Assembly: GCF_016907655.1 (NCBI RefSeq)
Contig: NZ_JAFBCL010000001.1
Coordinates: forward strand, 2,232,001-2,296,000
Direction of reading: 5' to 3'
Length of the DNA: 64,000 nt
From: Saccharothrix algeriensis
Lineage (GTDB): Bacteria > Actinomycetota > Actinomycetes > Mycobacteriales > Pseudonocardiaceae
Shown: positions 16,692 through 25,578 of the stretch, piece after piece
Numbering within the stretch: the stretch's first letter is position 1
Layout of the letters: each line of letters begins with the position of its first letter
Program-made: the position numbers and the translations under genes
The notes under the pieces: model-generated
Seen by the model: only the letters and a program-made list of their open reading frames with translations
Database searches by the model: none
Told to the model about the DNA's origin: nothing

Positions 16692-17087
16692 CTAGGGCAG
16701 AATCAGCGGCGCCGGCGGGGACTTCTCCAGCGTGCGCGAGACCGTGCACAGCCGCTCGATCGCCCGTCGCACGGTCGTGTCCAGCGCCTCGCGCTGCTCC
16801 GGGGTCAGCGACGACACGTCGTAGTCCAGCGTCACGGGCACGGCGTCCAGCTGGTGGGCGCCCGCCGGCCGCACGTCGTCCGCCCGCGCCACCAGCCCGT
16901 CGCCCACCCGTCGGGTGATGAGCGTTTCCGCCGTCACGATCGCGCAGCCCGCCACGGCCGCCAGCAGCAGCTCGACCGGCGTGAAGGCGCCCTCCGCGCC
17001 CTTGCGGCCGATCGGCACCGACGCGCCCCGGTCGTTGGTGGCCACGAACTCGTGCTTACCGACCCGACGCACCTCGACGTTCGACAC
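16692..17087 (-). CDS. OsmC family protein
   Basis: 131 residues from GTG 17087. The OsmC/Ohr fold is indicated by GRKGAEGAFTPVELLLAAVAGCAIVTAE, with the first reactive Cys at 48, and a second Cys near 118 in IERLCTVSRTLEK. Members are thiol peroxidases for organic hydroperoxides or related redox proteins. It is the last gene of the minus-strand run containing the hemerythrin protein, 10 bases apart, which would fit a small oxidative or nitrosative stress module. Confidence 0.83.
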   Translation of the reverse strand: MSNVEVRRVGKHEFVATNDRGASVPIGRKGAEGAFTPVELLLAAVAGCAIVTAETLITRRVGDGLVARADDVRPAGAHQLDAVPVTLDYDVSSLTPEQREALDTTVRRAIERLCTVSRTLEKSPPAPLILP

Positions 17088-17097
17088 GCGCCCGACG

Positions 17098-17601
17098 CTA
17101 GTCGATGCGGTCGGCCGTGGCCTTGGCCAGCTTGCGGACGTATTCCAGGTCACCGCAGTCGTCGTCCAGCCGGTCCTGGCGGACGCGGGCGAACAGCTCG
17201 CCCAGCTCGGCCCGGCGCTCGTCGGCGACCTGCTCGCGCGCGTCGTTGAGGATCGTGCGCTCCTCCTCGTCCACGTGGTGGTTGAGGGCGTCGACCAGCT
17301 CCTCCAGCTTCTCCTCCCACTCCTCCGACCCGGTGTCGGCCTCCTCCATCAGCGCCAGCAGCGCCTGGTGCCCCTCGGCGTGCTCCTCGGCGCCGTGGTC
17401 GACCTCCTCCGCGTCGACCTCCCGGTACCGCTTGAGGGCCGGGTAGACCTCCGACTCCTCCGCCTCGGCGTGGGCGACCAGCAGCGCCGCCAGCTCGCCG
17501 AGCAGCGCGGACCGGTCGGAGGAGCGGTCCCTGAGCTGGCGGAACAGCTCCTCGAACCGGCGGTGGTCGGCCAGGATCAGTTCGACGACATCAGTTGCCA
17601 T
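17098..17601 (-). CDS. hemerythrin HHE domain protein
   Basis: 167 residues, almost all helical. The di-iron ligands fit a hemerythrin four-helix bundle: His13 in ADHRRFEELF, His44 and Glu48 in VAHAEAEESE, a His cluster at 69-78 (HGAEEHAEGH) and His108/109 plus Glu in NHHVDEEE. Such proteins bind O2 or NO or act in iron and redox stress. Its start overlaps the end of the MBL gene by 11 bases, so it belongs to the same transcription unit as murI and the MBL gene. Confidence 0.85.
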   Translation of the reverse strand: MATDVVELILADHRRFEELFRQLRDRSSDRSALLGELAALLVAHAEAEESEVYPALKRYREVDAEEVDHGAEEHAEGHQALLALMEEADTGSEEWEEKLEELVDALNHHVDEEERTILNDAREQVADERRAELGELFARVRQDRLDDDCGDLEYVRKLAKATADRID

Positions 17602-18421
17602 GCCCGCCTGTTACCCGGAGCACAGGGCGGTCAACCGCGTGCTTCGCGCCCTGGCGCGCCAGTTCGACGGGCCCCTCGAACCGGCTGCGCGCTTCGGCGA
17701 GCACCGCCTCCGGGTCGGTCCACGGCGCGACGTGGGTCAGCAGCAGCCTGCCCACCCCCGCCGCCGCGGCCAGCTCGCCCGCCTGCACCCCCGACAGGTG
17801 CGTGCCGGGCGGCCGGTCGGCGGAGTGCGTCCACGTCGCTTCGGACAGCAGCACGTCCGCGCCGCGCGCGAGGGTCAGCAGCGCGTCGCACGGCCCGCTG
17901 TCACCGGTGAACGCGAGGGACGCGTTCGCGGTGGCGATGCGGAACCCGTAGGACTCGCCGGGGTGGTCGACGCGGGCGGCGGTGATCTCGAACGGGCCGA
18001 CGCGGATCGGGTCGGCGGTGAGCGGGTGGAACTCGAACACGTCCGACAGGTCGGTGGCGCCCAGCTCCTCGGCGTTCTCGGCGTAGGCGCGGGCGAGGCG
18101 CCGCGGCGTCTCGGACGGGCCGTGCACCGGCAGCCGGTTCTCGGTGGTGTCGTGCGGTGGGTGGGTGTGGTAGCGGCGCGTCACGGCGAGCGTCGTGAAG
18201 TCGGCGCAGTGGTCCGGGTGCAGGTGCGAGAAGAGCAGCGCGTCGAGCCCGAACGGGTCGCAGTGCGCTTGCAGCGAGGCGAGCGCACCGTTGCCCAGTT
18301 CGAGCGCGATCCGGCGGCCGTCCGCCTCGACGAGGTAGCCGGAGGCGGGGCCCTGCGGTCCCGGCAGGCTGCCCGAGCAGCCGAGGATGGTCAACAACAC
18401 CGTTGGAGAGTGCCAAATCAT
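17591..18421 (-). CDS. MBL-fold phosphodiesterase-like protein (Rv1339 family)
   Basis: 276 residues. The metal motif is HLHPDHC (His66, His68, Asp70, His71), with later Asp in FTGDSGPC and His in LTHVAPW, giving a dinuclear site like RNase Z/CpdP. Order rhomboid-murI-this-rph matches Rv1337-Rv1340, where the Rv1339 protein has been described as an atypical cAMP phosphodiesterase. ATG 18421 overlaps the murI stop (ATGA); an internal GTG (LLTILGCSG region) is the alternative start. Its paralogue is at 21159. Confidence 0.82.
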   Translation of the reverse strand: MIWHSPTVLLTILGCSGSLPGPQGPASGYLVEADGRRIALELGNGALASLQAHCDPFGLDALLFSHLHPDHCADFTTLAVTRRYHTHPPHDTTENRLPVHGPSETPRRLARAYAENAEELGATDLSDVFEFHPLTADPIRVGPFEITAARVDHPGESYGFRIATANASLAFTGDSGPCDALLTLARGADVLLSEATWTHSADRPPGTHLSGVQAGELAAAAGVGRLLLTHVAPWTDPEAVLAEARSRFEGPVELARQGAKHAVDRPVLRVTGGHGN

Positions 18422-19212
18422 GCGTGGGGGTGGAAGGACGCGTTTTCCAACCGGGGCAGGAATCGGCGTGCCAGCCTGGCGAACGACTCCACCGGCCCGG
18501 TGCAGGAGAACCGCAGATCCGGGTCCCCGGAGCGGAACTGGTCGCGGTCGGTGAGCACCCGGACGACGTCCTTCACGGTTTCCTCCGCGCTGGAGACCAA
18601 CGTCACGCCCTCCCCCATCACGATCTGCAACACGCCGGTCAACAACGGGTAGTGCGTGCAGCCGAGGACGACGGTGTCGACCTCGGCGCGCTGCAGGGGC
18701 TCCAGGTAAGCCTGGGCGAGGCCGAGCACCTGCCGGCCGGACGTGGTGCCGCGTTCCACGAAGTCCACGAAGCGGGGGCACGCCACGGCGGTCACCTCGA
18801 CGTCGCGCGCGGCGGCGAACAGGTCCTGGTAGGCGCCGGACCCGATGGTGCCCTGGGTCCCGATCACCCCGACCCGCCCGGTGCGGGTGGTGGCGACGGC
18901 GCGGCGGACGGCGGGCAGCATCACGTCCACCACCGGCACGTCGTAGCGCTCGCGGGCGTCGCGCAGGCACGCCGAGGAGGCCGTGTTGCAGGCGATCACC
19001 AGCATCTTCACGCCGTCGTCGACGAGCCGGTCGAACAGCTCCAGCGACAGCTTGCGGACCTGCGCGATGGGCTGCGGGCCGTAGGGCGCGTTCGCCGTGT
19101 CGCCGACGTACCGGATGCTCTCCTCCGGCAGCTGGTCCATGATCGCGCGGGCGACGGTCAGCCCGCCCACCCCGGAGTCGAAGACGCCGATCGGCGCGTC
19201 CGCGGCGGTCAC
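18418..19212 (-). CDS. murI: glutamate racemase
   Basis: 264 residues. It interconverts L- and D-glutamate for peptidoglycan. [10 protein letters not shown] at 11-20, the first catalytic Cys75 in IACNTASS, the second Cys185 in LGCTHYPLL, and the [11 protein letters not shown] segment are all present. The GTG start overlaps the rhomboid stop in GTGA and its own stop overlaps the MBL gene in ATGA, making one translationally coupled unit. Confidence 0.96.
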   Translation of the reverse strand: MTAADAPIGVFDSGVGGLTVARAIMDQLPEESIRYVGDTANAPYGPQPIAQVRKLSLELFDRLVDDGVKMLVIACNTASSACLRDARERYDVPVVDVMLPAVRRAVATTRTGRVGVIGTQGTIGSGAYQDLFAAARDVEVTAVACPRFVDFVERGTTSGRQVLGLAQAYLEPLQRAEVDTVVLGCTHYPLLTGVLQIVMGEGVTLVSSAEETVKDVVRVLTDRDQFRSGDPDLRFSCTGPVESFARLARRFLPRLENASFHPHA

Positions 19213-19826
19213 GCGGCGACGGCCCGGCGGTCGTCCCGGGCCACGCCCCAGGCCGCCAGCGCGCCGCCCAGCGCGCCGAACAGGTGGCTCTCCCAGGAGA
19301 TGCCCGGCTGACCGGGCAGGACGCCCCACAGCATCGCGCCGTAGAGCGCGAACACCACGAGGGCGACCGCGATCTGGGCGGCGGAGCGGGCGAACAGGCC
19401 GCGCAGCAGCAGGAAGGCGAGGAACCCGAAGACCAGCCCGGAGGCCCCGATGTGGCTGCCCGGCGAGCCGACGAGCCAGACGCCCAGGCCGTCGACCAGC
19501 CAGATGACGGCGGTGACCTGGAGGAACTGCCGCACGCCGCCGGAGGACGCGAGGAAGCCCAGGACGAGCAGCGGCACCGCGTTGCCGGTGACGTGCGCCC
19601 AGCCGGCGTGCAGGACGGGCGCCCAGAGGAGGTTGTCCCACTCGGTGAAGTCGCGCGGGATGACGCCGTCGTCGTCGAACCGGCCGCCCAGCACCGCGTC
19701 GACGGCCTCGACCACGAAGAGCAGCCCGACGAAACCCGACACGACGACCGCCGACAGCACCGGGTTCGGCGGGATGACGCGCTTGGCCGGCGACCTGCGC
19801 GCCGGGGACACAGCCGTGGGATCCAC
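19209..19826 (-). CDS. rhomboid-family intramembrane serine protease
   Basis: 205 residues, about six membrane helices. Conserved elements: [18 protein letters not shown], catalytic Ser129 in [12 protein letters not shown], and catalytic His181 in [13 protein letters not shown]. It cleaves single-span membrane proteins within the bilayer; the substrate is unknown. It is the first gene of the rhomboid-murI-MBL-hemerythrin-OsmC run and corresponds to Rv1337 in M. tuberculosis. Confidence 0.9.
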   Translation of the reverse strand: MDPTAVSPARRSPAKRVIPPNPVLSAVVVSGFVGLLFVVEAVDAVLGGRFDDDGVIPRDFTEWDNLLWAPVLHAGWAHVTGNAVPLLVLGFLASSGGVRQFLQVTAVIWLVDGLGVWLVGSPGSHIGASGLVFGFLAFLLLRGLFARSAAQIAVALVVFALYGAMLWGVLPGQPGISWESHLFGALGGALAAWGVARDDRRAVAA

Positions 19827-20219
19827 GCCTCCAGGCTACGTCCGAAGGGCGGGCCGCAGGGCGCGGATCGCGGCGGGGCGGCTCGGGGCGGGCGGCCCTG
19901 GGGCCGTGGGGTGGTGGCGGGGCTTCGCGGCGGGGCGGTGGGGCGGCTCGGAGCGGCGAGGCGGTGGGCGGCGGGTGGCGAGGCGGTCGGGCGGCGGGCG
20001 GCGAGGCGGTCGGGCGATGGGCGACGGGGCGTAGGCGGCGGGGCGGGGGCGGCGGGGCGGGGCCTGAGGTGGAGGCGGGCGGCGGAGGTGGGAGCTGAGG
20101 TGGTTCTCAGCTCGTGCGGGCGGAAATGTCGTGGTCGGGTGGTGGGATCTCTCCCAGGGGTGCGCCGGCTGGGGGTACGCCTGCGGAGCCGTGGCTCGGG
20201 CTGCGCCTACGCTGGGGCG
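19827..20219. other. 393-base intergenic region, extremely G-rich on the + strand, with a candidate G-quadruplex
   Basis: No credible gene. From ~19860 to ~20100 the plus strand is built of GGCGGGG-, GAGGCGGTCGGG- and GGCGGC-like units that partly repeat in tandem. At 20041-20062 four G runs (3, 5, 4 and 4) with loops of 1, 4 and 1 bases (one loop being CGGC) form a textbook quadruplex motif. The region separates the divergent rhomboid and SMP-30 genes and must hold the rhomboid promoter. Confidence 0.55.
20208..20213 (+). promoter_or_regulatory. -10 element TACGCT of a leaderless promoter (SMP-30 gene)
   Basis: Six bases separate TACGCT from the GTG at 20220. Confidence 0.45.
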
Positions 20220-21056
20220 GTGTCGATCGAAGTTGCGGTCCGGGCCGAGGCCGTGCTGGGCGGGGCGCCCACCTGGGACCACGCCAGTGGGACGCTCCTG
20301 TGGGTCGACGTCCTCGGCAGCGAGGTGCACCGGTACTCCCCCGGCCGGGGTGACGACGCGGTGCTGGCCGTGCCGCAGCACGTCGGCGCGGCCAAGCCGC
20401 GCGCGCGGGGCGGGCTGGTGATGAACCTGAGGGACGGCGTCGCGCTCGTCGACGAGGACGGCGCGAAGACCTGGCTGGTGTACTGGGCCCGCGACGGGTA
20501 CCGGAGCAGCGACGCCGCCGTCGACGCCGCCGGCCGGCTGTGGGCCGGCACCGCCCGGTACGACGGGGAGCCCACCGGCTGGCTCGCCCGGGTCGAGCCG
20601 AACGGGGACGCCAAGGTCGTGCTGAACGGCGTCGGCGCGGGCAACGGCATCGGCTGGAGCCCCGACGGCGCGCTGCTGTACCACGCCGACTCCGCCGCGC
20701 GCCGCGTCGACGTGCTGGACTTCGACCGCGACTCCGGGGACGCCACGAACCGGCGGGTGGTCGCCGAGGTCGACCGCGGGCGGCCGGCCGGGCTGTGCGT
20801 GGACGCCTCGGGTGCGATCTGGGTCGCCCTGCCGGGCGGTGCGGCCGTCCGCCGCTACGCGCCGGACGGCCGGCTCGACGCCGAGGTCGAGCTGCCGGTC
20901 GGGCAGCCGACGGCGTGCGCGTTCGGCGGCCACGACTTCACCGACCTCTACGTCACCACGGCGCGGGCCGGGGACGCGCCGGGCGAGCTGGCCGGTTCGG
21001 TGCTGGTGGTGCCCGGCGCAGGCGAGGGGCAGCCGTCCACCGCGTTCGCGGGCTGA
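20220..21056 (+). CDS. SMP-30/gluconolactonase family protein
   Basis: 278 residues, six-bladed propeller pattern. EAVLGGAPTWDHASGTLLWVDV supplies the first metal Glu, GNGIGWSPDGALLYHADS the Asn and following Asp, and DRGRPAGLCVDASGAIWVAL the last Asp-containing blade. Enzymes of this family hydrolyse sugar lactones with a divalent metal. The substrate here is unknown; no sugar catabolism genes are adjacent. The GTG start has no Shine-Dalgarno but a well-placed -10 box. It converges on the second MBL gene. Confidence 0.85.
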   Translation: MSIEVAVRAEAVLGGAPTWDHASGTLLWVDVLGSEVHRYSPGRGDDAVLAVPQHVGAAKPRARGGLVMNLRDGVALVDEDGAKTWLVYWARDGYRSSDAAVDAAGRLWAGTARYDGEPTGWLARVEPNGDAKVVLNGVGAGNGIGWSPDGALLYHADSAARRVDVLDFDRDSGDATNRRVVAEVDRGRPAGLCVDASGAIWVALPGGAAVRRYAPDGRLDAEVELPVGQPTACAFGGHDFTDLYVTTARAGDAPGELAGSVLVVPGAGEGQPSTAFAG

Positions 21057-21158
21057 CCCGCCGGGCCGACCGGCGCCACGCCGCCGCGCCGACCGGCGCC
21101 GCATCGGCGGGACCGGCCGCGCCGACCCGGCCGGCGCACCGGGTGAACCCGGCCGGTA

Positions 21159-21941
21159 TCACCCGATCGGGGCAGGCTGGACCACGTAGACCGCGCCCGG
21201 CTCGGCCAGCGACACCGGGCCGGCGAACGCCTCCGCCGCGTCGGCGAGCACGCCCTCCCGGTCCGACCACGGCAGCACGTGGGTCAGCACGAGCCGCCCG
21301 ACGCCCGCCTCCGCCGCCACCGCGCTGCTCTCCCGGCCGCTCATGTGCAGGTAGTCGGCGCGCCCGGCCTGCTCCCGCCACGCCGCGTCGGCCAGCAGCA
21401 GGTCCGCGCCGCGCGCCAGCCCCACCAGCTCGGGGCACGGCACCGTGTCGCCGCTGAACACCAGCGACACCCCGCCGTGCGAGATCCGGAACGCGTAAGC
21501 CTCGCAGATGTGCCGCACCGGCGCGACGTCGACCGTCACCGGGCCCACCGCGAACCGGCCCGCCGCCAGCGGCACGAAGTCGAAGGTGTCCTCCAGCCGC
21601 AGCTCCGCCAGCTCCTCCTCGGACGCGGCGTGCGCGGCGGCCAGCCGGGACGGCGCGTGGGACGGCGCGAGCACCCGCAGCCGGTCGAACGCCGCCGGCG
21701 GCGACGGGTGCGCGCGCAGGTAGGTCGTGAGGGCGCTGAAGTCGGCGCAGTGGTCGAGGTGCAGGTGCGACAGCAGCACGGCGTCCAGGTCGAACGGGTC
21801 GCACCGGCGCTGCAGCGGGCCGAGCACGCCACCGCCGAGTTCCACCGCGATCCGGACGCCCGCCGCTTCGACGAGGTAACCCGAAGTGGGCAGATCGGGA
21901 CCGGGCGCGCTGCCCGAACAACCGAGCACCGTCAATTGCAT
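21159..21941 (-). CDS. second MBL-fold phosphodiesterase-like protein (paralogue of the Rv1339-type gene)
   Basis: 260 residues, aligned along its whole length with the protein at 17591-18421: LTVLGCSGSAPGP, SGYLVEA, HLHLDHC (His59, His61, Asp63, His64), FSGDTVPC and LTHVLPW. The same metal site is therefore complete. I used ATG 21941, which coincides with the paralogue start of the fold and has TATCGT six bases upstream. Its position outside the murI operon suggests duplication followed by separation of regulation. The substrate is unknown, possibly a cyclic nucleotide. Confidence 0.82.
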   Translation of the reverse strand: MQLTVLGCSGSAPGPDLPTSGYLVEAAGVRIAVELGGGVLGPLQRRCDPFDLDAVLLSHLHLDHCADFSALTTYLRAHPSPPAAFDRLRVLAPSHAPSRLAAAHAASEEELAELRLEDTFDFVPLAAGRFAVGPVTVDVAPVRHICEAYAFRISHGGVSLVFSGDTVPCPELVGLARGADLLLADAAWREQAGRADYLHMSGRESSAVAAEAGVGRLVLTHVLPWSDREGVLADAAEAFAGPVSLAEPGAVYVVQPAPIG

Positions 21942-21947
21942 GGCGGC

Positions 21948-21953
21948 ACGATA
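21948..21953 (-). promoter_or_regulatory. -10 element TATCGT of a leaderless promoter (second MBL gene)
   Basis: TATCGT on the minus strand is followed by six bases and the ATG at 21941. Confidence 0.45.
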
Positions 21954-22318
21954 GCAGCCGCCGGTCGGCCGAATTGCGGAAAAGGCCGCCGGCCGGTCCT
22001 GGCAATGCGCGGGGGCGAGATTCACTCGAATGCCCCGGCCGTGGGTTCGGCACCGGTTCGGGGTGGGCGCGCGGCCCCGCGGCCGGTTCGGCGGCCACCC
22101 CGCGCCGACCGCGGGCGGCCGGACCGCCCGGCCGCCGGATGCGCTGGGCGGCAGGCGGAATCCCGACCGCGCGCCGAGCGGCCGGCAGGGTCGCGCCGCG
22201 ATGGGCCGGGGACGCCCGGGAATACCGGGAGCTGCCGGCGGGACCGGCCCGAATGGACCGCGGCGCTATTCGACGTCACCACTCCGGCCATTTGAGACCA
22301 CGGCATCCGGAGAAACCG

Positions 22319-22347
22319 TTGTCCGCTCCACCGGGCGATCGGATAGT
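22319..22347 (+). promoter_or_regulatory. candidate promoter of the polysaccharide deacetylase gene
   Basis: TTGTCC (22319-22324) and GATAGT (22342-22347) are spaced by 17 bases, a vegetative sigma-factor layout. The start codon is 27 bases further, with its own Shine-Dalgarno. Confidence 0.45.
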
Positions 22348-22374
22348 GGGGGGACACCTCATTAAGGAGCGCAG

Positions 22375-23025
22375 ATGCTGCTCAGGACCCTCCTCGTCGT
22401 CGCCCTGCTGCTCGTCGCGCCGGCCGTTCCCGCGAACGCCGCCGCCCCCCGCTGCTCCGGTCACGTGGCGCTGACCTACGACGACGGCCCGACGGCGGGG
22501 CACACCCGGCCGCTGCTGGCCGCCCTGCGGTCGGTGGGCGCGCGGGCCACGTTCTTCGACATCGGCTCGAACGCCGAGCGGCACCCGGACCTGGTGCGGG
22601 CCACCGCGCGGGCGGGCATGTGGCTGGGCAACCACTCCTGGTCGCACCCGCGCCTGACGACCCTCACCCCGGAGGAGCTGGCCGGGGAGATCGCCGACAC
22701 CCAGGACGGGCTGCGCCACATCACCGGCCGCACGCCGAAGCTGTTCCGCCCGCCCTACGGCGACACCAACGCCGCCGTGCGGGAGGAGGCGCGCCGCCAG
22801 GGCCTCACCGAGGTGCTGTGGACGGTGGACACGCGGGACTGGAGCGGGGTGTCCACCGAGGCGATCGTGCGGTCGGCCACCAGCGCCACGGCGGGCGGCG
22901 TGGTCCTGATGCACGACGGCTACCAGAACACCGTGGACGCCGTGCCCCAGATCGTGCGCGGGCTGCGGGCCAAGGGGCTGTGCCCGGGGCGGATCACCGC
23001 CGACGGGCGGGTCGTCGCGCCGTAG
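22375..23025 (+). CDS. secreted polysaccharide deacetylase (NodB domain)
   Basis: 216 residues. Residues 1-23 are a signal peptide ending around ANAAAP. The NodB motifs follow: TYDDGP (Asp36, Asp37), metal-binding NHSWSHP (His87, His91), RPPYGD, WTVDTRDW and VVLMHDGY. It is expected to N-deacetylate peptidoglycan, chitin or chitooligosaccharide outside the cell. AAGGAG is well placed before the ATG. With the GH20 hexosaminidase at 43160 it could act on GlcNAc polymers, but the two are 20 kb apart. A 19-bp hairpin follows. Confidence 0.9.
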   Translation: MLLRTLLVVALLLVAPAVPANAAAPRCSGHVALTYDDGPTAGHTRPLLAALRSVGARATFFDIGSNAERHPDLVRATARAGMWLGNHSWSHPRLTTLTPEELAGEIADTQDGLRHITGRTPKLFRPPYGDTNAAVREEARRQGLTEVLWTVDTRDWSGVSTEAIVRSATSATAGGVVLMHDGYQNTVDAVPQIVRGLRAKGLCPGRITADGRVVAP

Positions 23026-23041
23026 CTCGGGCGGGCGACCG

Positions 23042-23081
23042 CCGTGCGGGCGAGCCGCCGGTCGGCGGCTCGCCCGCACGG
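23042..23081 (+). terminator. 19-bp perfect hairpin after the deacetylase gene
   Basis: Positions 23042-23060 and 23063-23081 are fully complementary (GCGGGCGAGCC core against GGCTCGCCCGC), 17 bases after the stop. There is no T run. Confidence 0.6.
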
Positions 23082-23238
23082 GACAACCGGATCCGGCGCG
23101 GGGCAGGACGAAGCCCGTGCGCGACGGGCAAATCCACGCGCCGCGGGCAGAAGCCCTCGCGCAGAAGGGGGACCGCATACGGCACAGGACCGGGACAGGC
23201 CCGTGCCGAAGGGCGGGAACCGTTGCGGGACAGGGGAA

Positions 23239-23258
23239 GGGAGCCCCGGGGGGCTCCC
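23239..23258 (-). terminator. hairpin immediately after cysM
   Basis: GGGAGCCCC and GGGGCTCCC pair with a minimal loop, five bases past the cysM stop on the minus strand. It ends the mec-cysO-cysM unit. Confidence 0.6.
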
Positions 23259-23262
23259 TCCC

Positions 23263-24216
<954 letters not shown>

Positions 24217-24489
24217 TCAGCCGCCCGCGACGGCCGGGAGGATCGTCACGGTGTCGCCGTCCTTGACCGCCGCGTCGAGCCCGCCCGCGAAGCGGACGTC
24301 CTCGTCGTTGACGTAGACGTTGACGAACCGGTGCAGCGAGCCCTCCTTGACCAGGCGCGCCTTCAGGCCACCGTGGTTGGCCTCCAGGTCGTCGATGACC
24401 TGGGCGAGCGTCGTGCCCGCGGCCTCGACCGACTTCTGCCCACCGGTGTGGGTGCGCAGGATCGTGGGGATGGAGACGGTGACGGCCAT
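24217..24489 (-). CDS. cysO: sulfur carrier protein CysO (ThiS/MoaD family)
   Basis: 90 residues, ubiquitin-like fold, ending in Ala-Gly-Gly, the C-terminus that becomes a thiocarboxylate. VSIPTILRTHTGGQKSVEA and DDVTVILPAVAGG-type terminal strands are characteristic. It carries sulfide to CysM, and cysteine is then released from its C-terminus by Mec. A GGAGG lies ahead of the ATG. The gene lies between mec and cysM. Confidence 0.93.
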   Translation of the reverse strand: MAVTVSIPTILRTHTGGQKSVEAAGTTLAQVIDDLEANHGGLKARLVKEGSLHRFVNVYVNDEDVRFAGGLDAAVKDGDTVTILPAVAGG

Positions 24490-24545
24490 GCTGGAACCTC
24501 CGAGAAGAGCCTGAATTCGGGAGTGGTGCGGGGAGCGACGGCGCT

Positions 24546-25001
24546 TCAGCGGCAGTCGGGCGCGTCGTCCGCGCCGTTGTGCGCGAACATGTACGACTCG
24601 ACCACCTCGACCGGTTCTTCGGTCACGACGCCGTCCACGATCCGGTACGAGCGCAGCTCGTGCTGCTCCGGATCCCGCGTGGACACCAGGACGTAGTGGG
24701 CGTCGGGCTCGCTGGCGTAGGAGATGTCGGTGCGCGACGGGTAAGCCTCGGTGGCGGTGTGCGAGTGGTACACGACCACCGGGACTTCGTCGTTCCGGTC
24801 CATCTCGCGCCAGATCCTCAGTTGCTCGGCCGAGTCGAACCGGTAGAACGTCGGCGAGCGCTCGGCGTTGTCCATCGCGATGAACCGCTCGGGGCGGTCT
24901 GAGCCCTCGGGGCCCGCGATGATCCCACATGCCTCGTCCGGGTGGTCACGACGGGCGTGCGCCACCATCGCGTCGACGAGGTCACGGCGAATAACCAGCA
25001 C
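24546..25001 (-). CDS. mec: CysO-cysteine metallopeptidase (JAMM/MPN+)
   Basis: 151 residues. The JAMM zinc site is complete: Glu23 in DEACGI, His79 and His81 in YHSHTATE, Ser89 and Asp92. It hydrolyses the CysO-cysteine adduct to release cysteine. The GTG at 25001 has TAGGAT six bases upstream, so it is probably leaderless. First gene of the mec-cysO-cysM unit. Confidence 0.93.
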   Translation of the reverse strand: MLVIRRDLVDAMVAHARRDHPDEACGIIAGPEGSDRPERFIAMDNAERSPTFYRFDSAEQLRIWREMDRNDEVPVVVYHSHTATEAYPSRTDISYASEPDAHYVLVSTRDPEQHELRSYRIVDGVVTEEPVEVVESYMFAHNGADDAPDCR

Positions 25002-25007
25002 GTGTTC

Positions 25008-25013
25008 ATCCTA
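25008..25013 (-). promoter_or_regulatory. -10 element TAGGAT of a leaderless promoter (mec-cysO-cysM)
   Basis: On the minus strand TAGGAT is followed by six bases and the GTG of mec. Confidence 0.55.
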
Positions 25014-25049
25014 CGTGGTGGCGGAAGGCGTCCCGCTTCGTGAGACCGC

Positions 25050-25568
25050 TTACTCGACGGGTTCCCGCTGCACCCCGGCTGCCTGCGAGTACGACAGGTG
25101 GCCGCCCAGCAGCCCGCCGGCGCCCACGGCCGCGAGGCCGAGGGTCGAGACCGCGCGGGCGACCACCCCGAAGCCGTGGACGCGCAGCCGGAACGAGGTC
25201 AGGTAGCAGGCGGTCGCCGTCGCGTTGGCCACGAGGTGGACGAACGCCGTCCGCCGTTGCCGCTGGTCGAGGGTGGTGTACTCGGCGAGCCCGGTCACGA
25301 TGGCGGCGGGCGAGGTGATCAGCCCGGCCCCGATCACCGCCTGGGCCGCCCGGCCCTCACCGGGCACGAGGTCGAGCAGCGCCGAAGCCGCGTACAGCCC
25401 GACGGGCAGGAGGACGACCGCCGGGTGGGCCGGGTGCCCGAGCGGCTGCCCGCGCAGCACCCGGGAGCTGCGGATGGCCGAAGGGATGGCCTCCGCCAGC
25501 GCCCCCGCGGCCCGGTCCAGCCCCTTGCTCTCCTCGATCCACCGCAACACCCGCGTCAACCGGCTCAT
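25050..25568 (-). CDS. DUF2231 family membrane protein
   Basis: 172 residues. GQPLGHPAHPAVVLLPVGLY is the DUF2231 signature with paired His; four hydrophobic helices follow. The N-terminal ~40 residues are cytosolic and charged. It is inserted between mec and the P1-peptidase homologue, a position empty in the mycobacterial version of this locus. Function unknown. Confidence 0.78.
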   Translation of the reverse strand: MSRLTRVLRWIEESKGLDRAAGALAEAIPSAIRSSRVLRGQPLGHPAHPAVVLLPVGLYAASALLDLVPGEGRAAQAVIGAGLITSPAAIVTGLAEYTTLDQRQRRTAFVHLVANATATACYLTSFRLRVHGFGVVARAVSTLGLAAVGAGGLLGGHLSYSQAAGVQREPVE

Positions 25569-25578
25569 ACCGGCTTGG

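Larger units (their letters stand above)
21942..22374. other. 433-base divergent intergenic region
   Basis: It separates the second MBL gene and the polysaccharide deacetylase gene. Apart from promoter elements at each end I see no gene, RNA or strong repeat. Long open frames here have unnatural Arg/Pro-rich compositions and are rejected. Confidence 0.5.
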
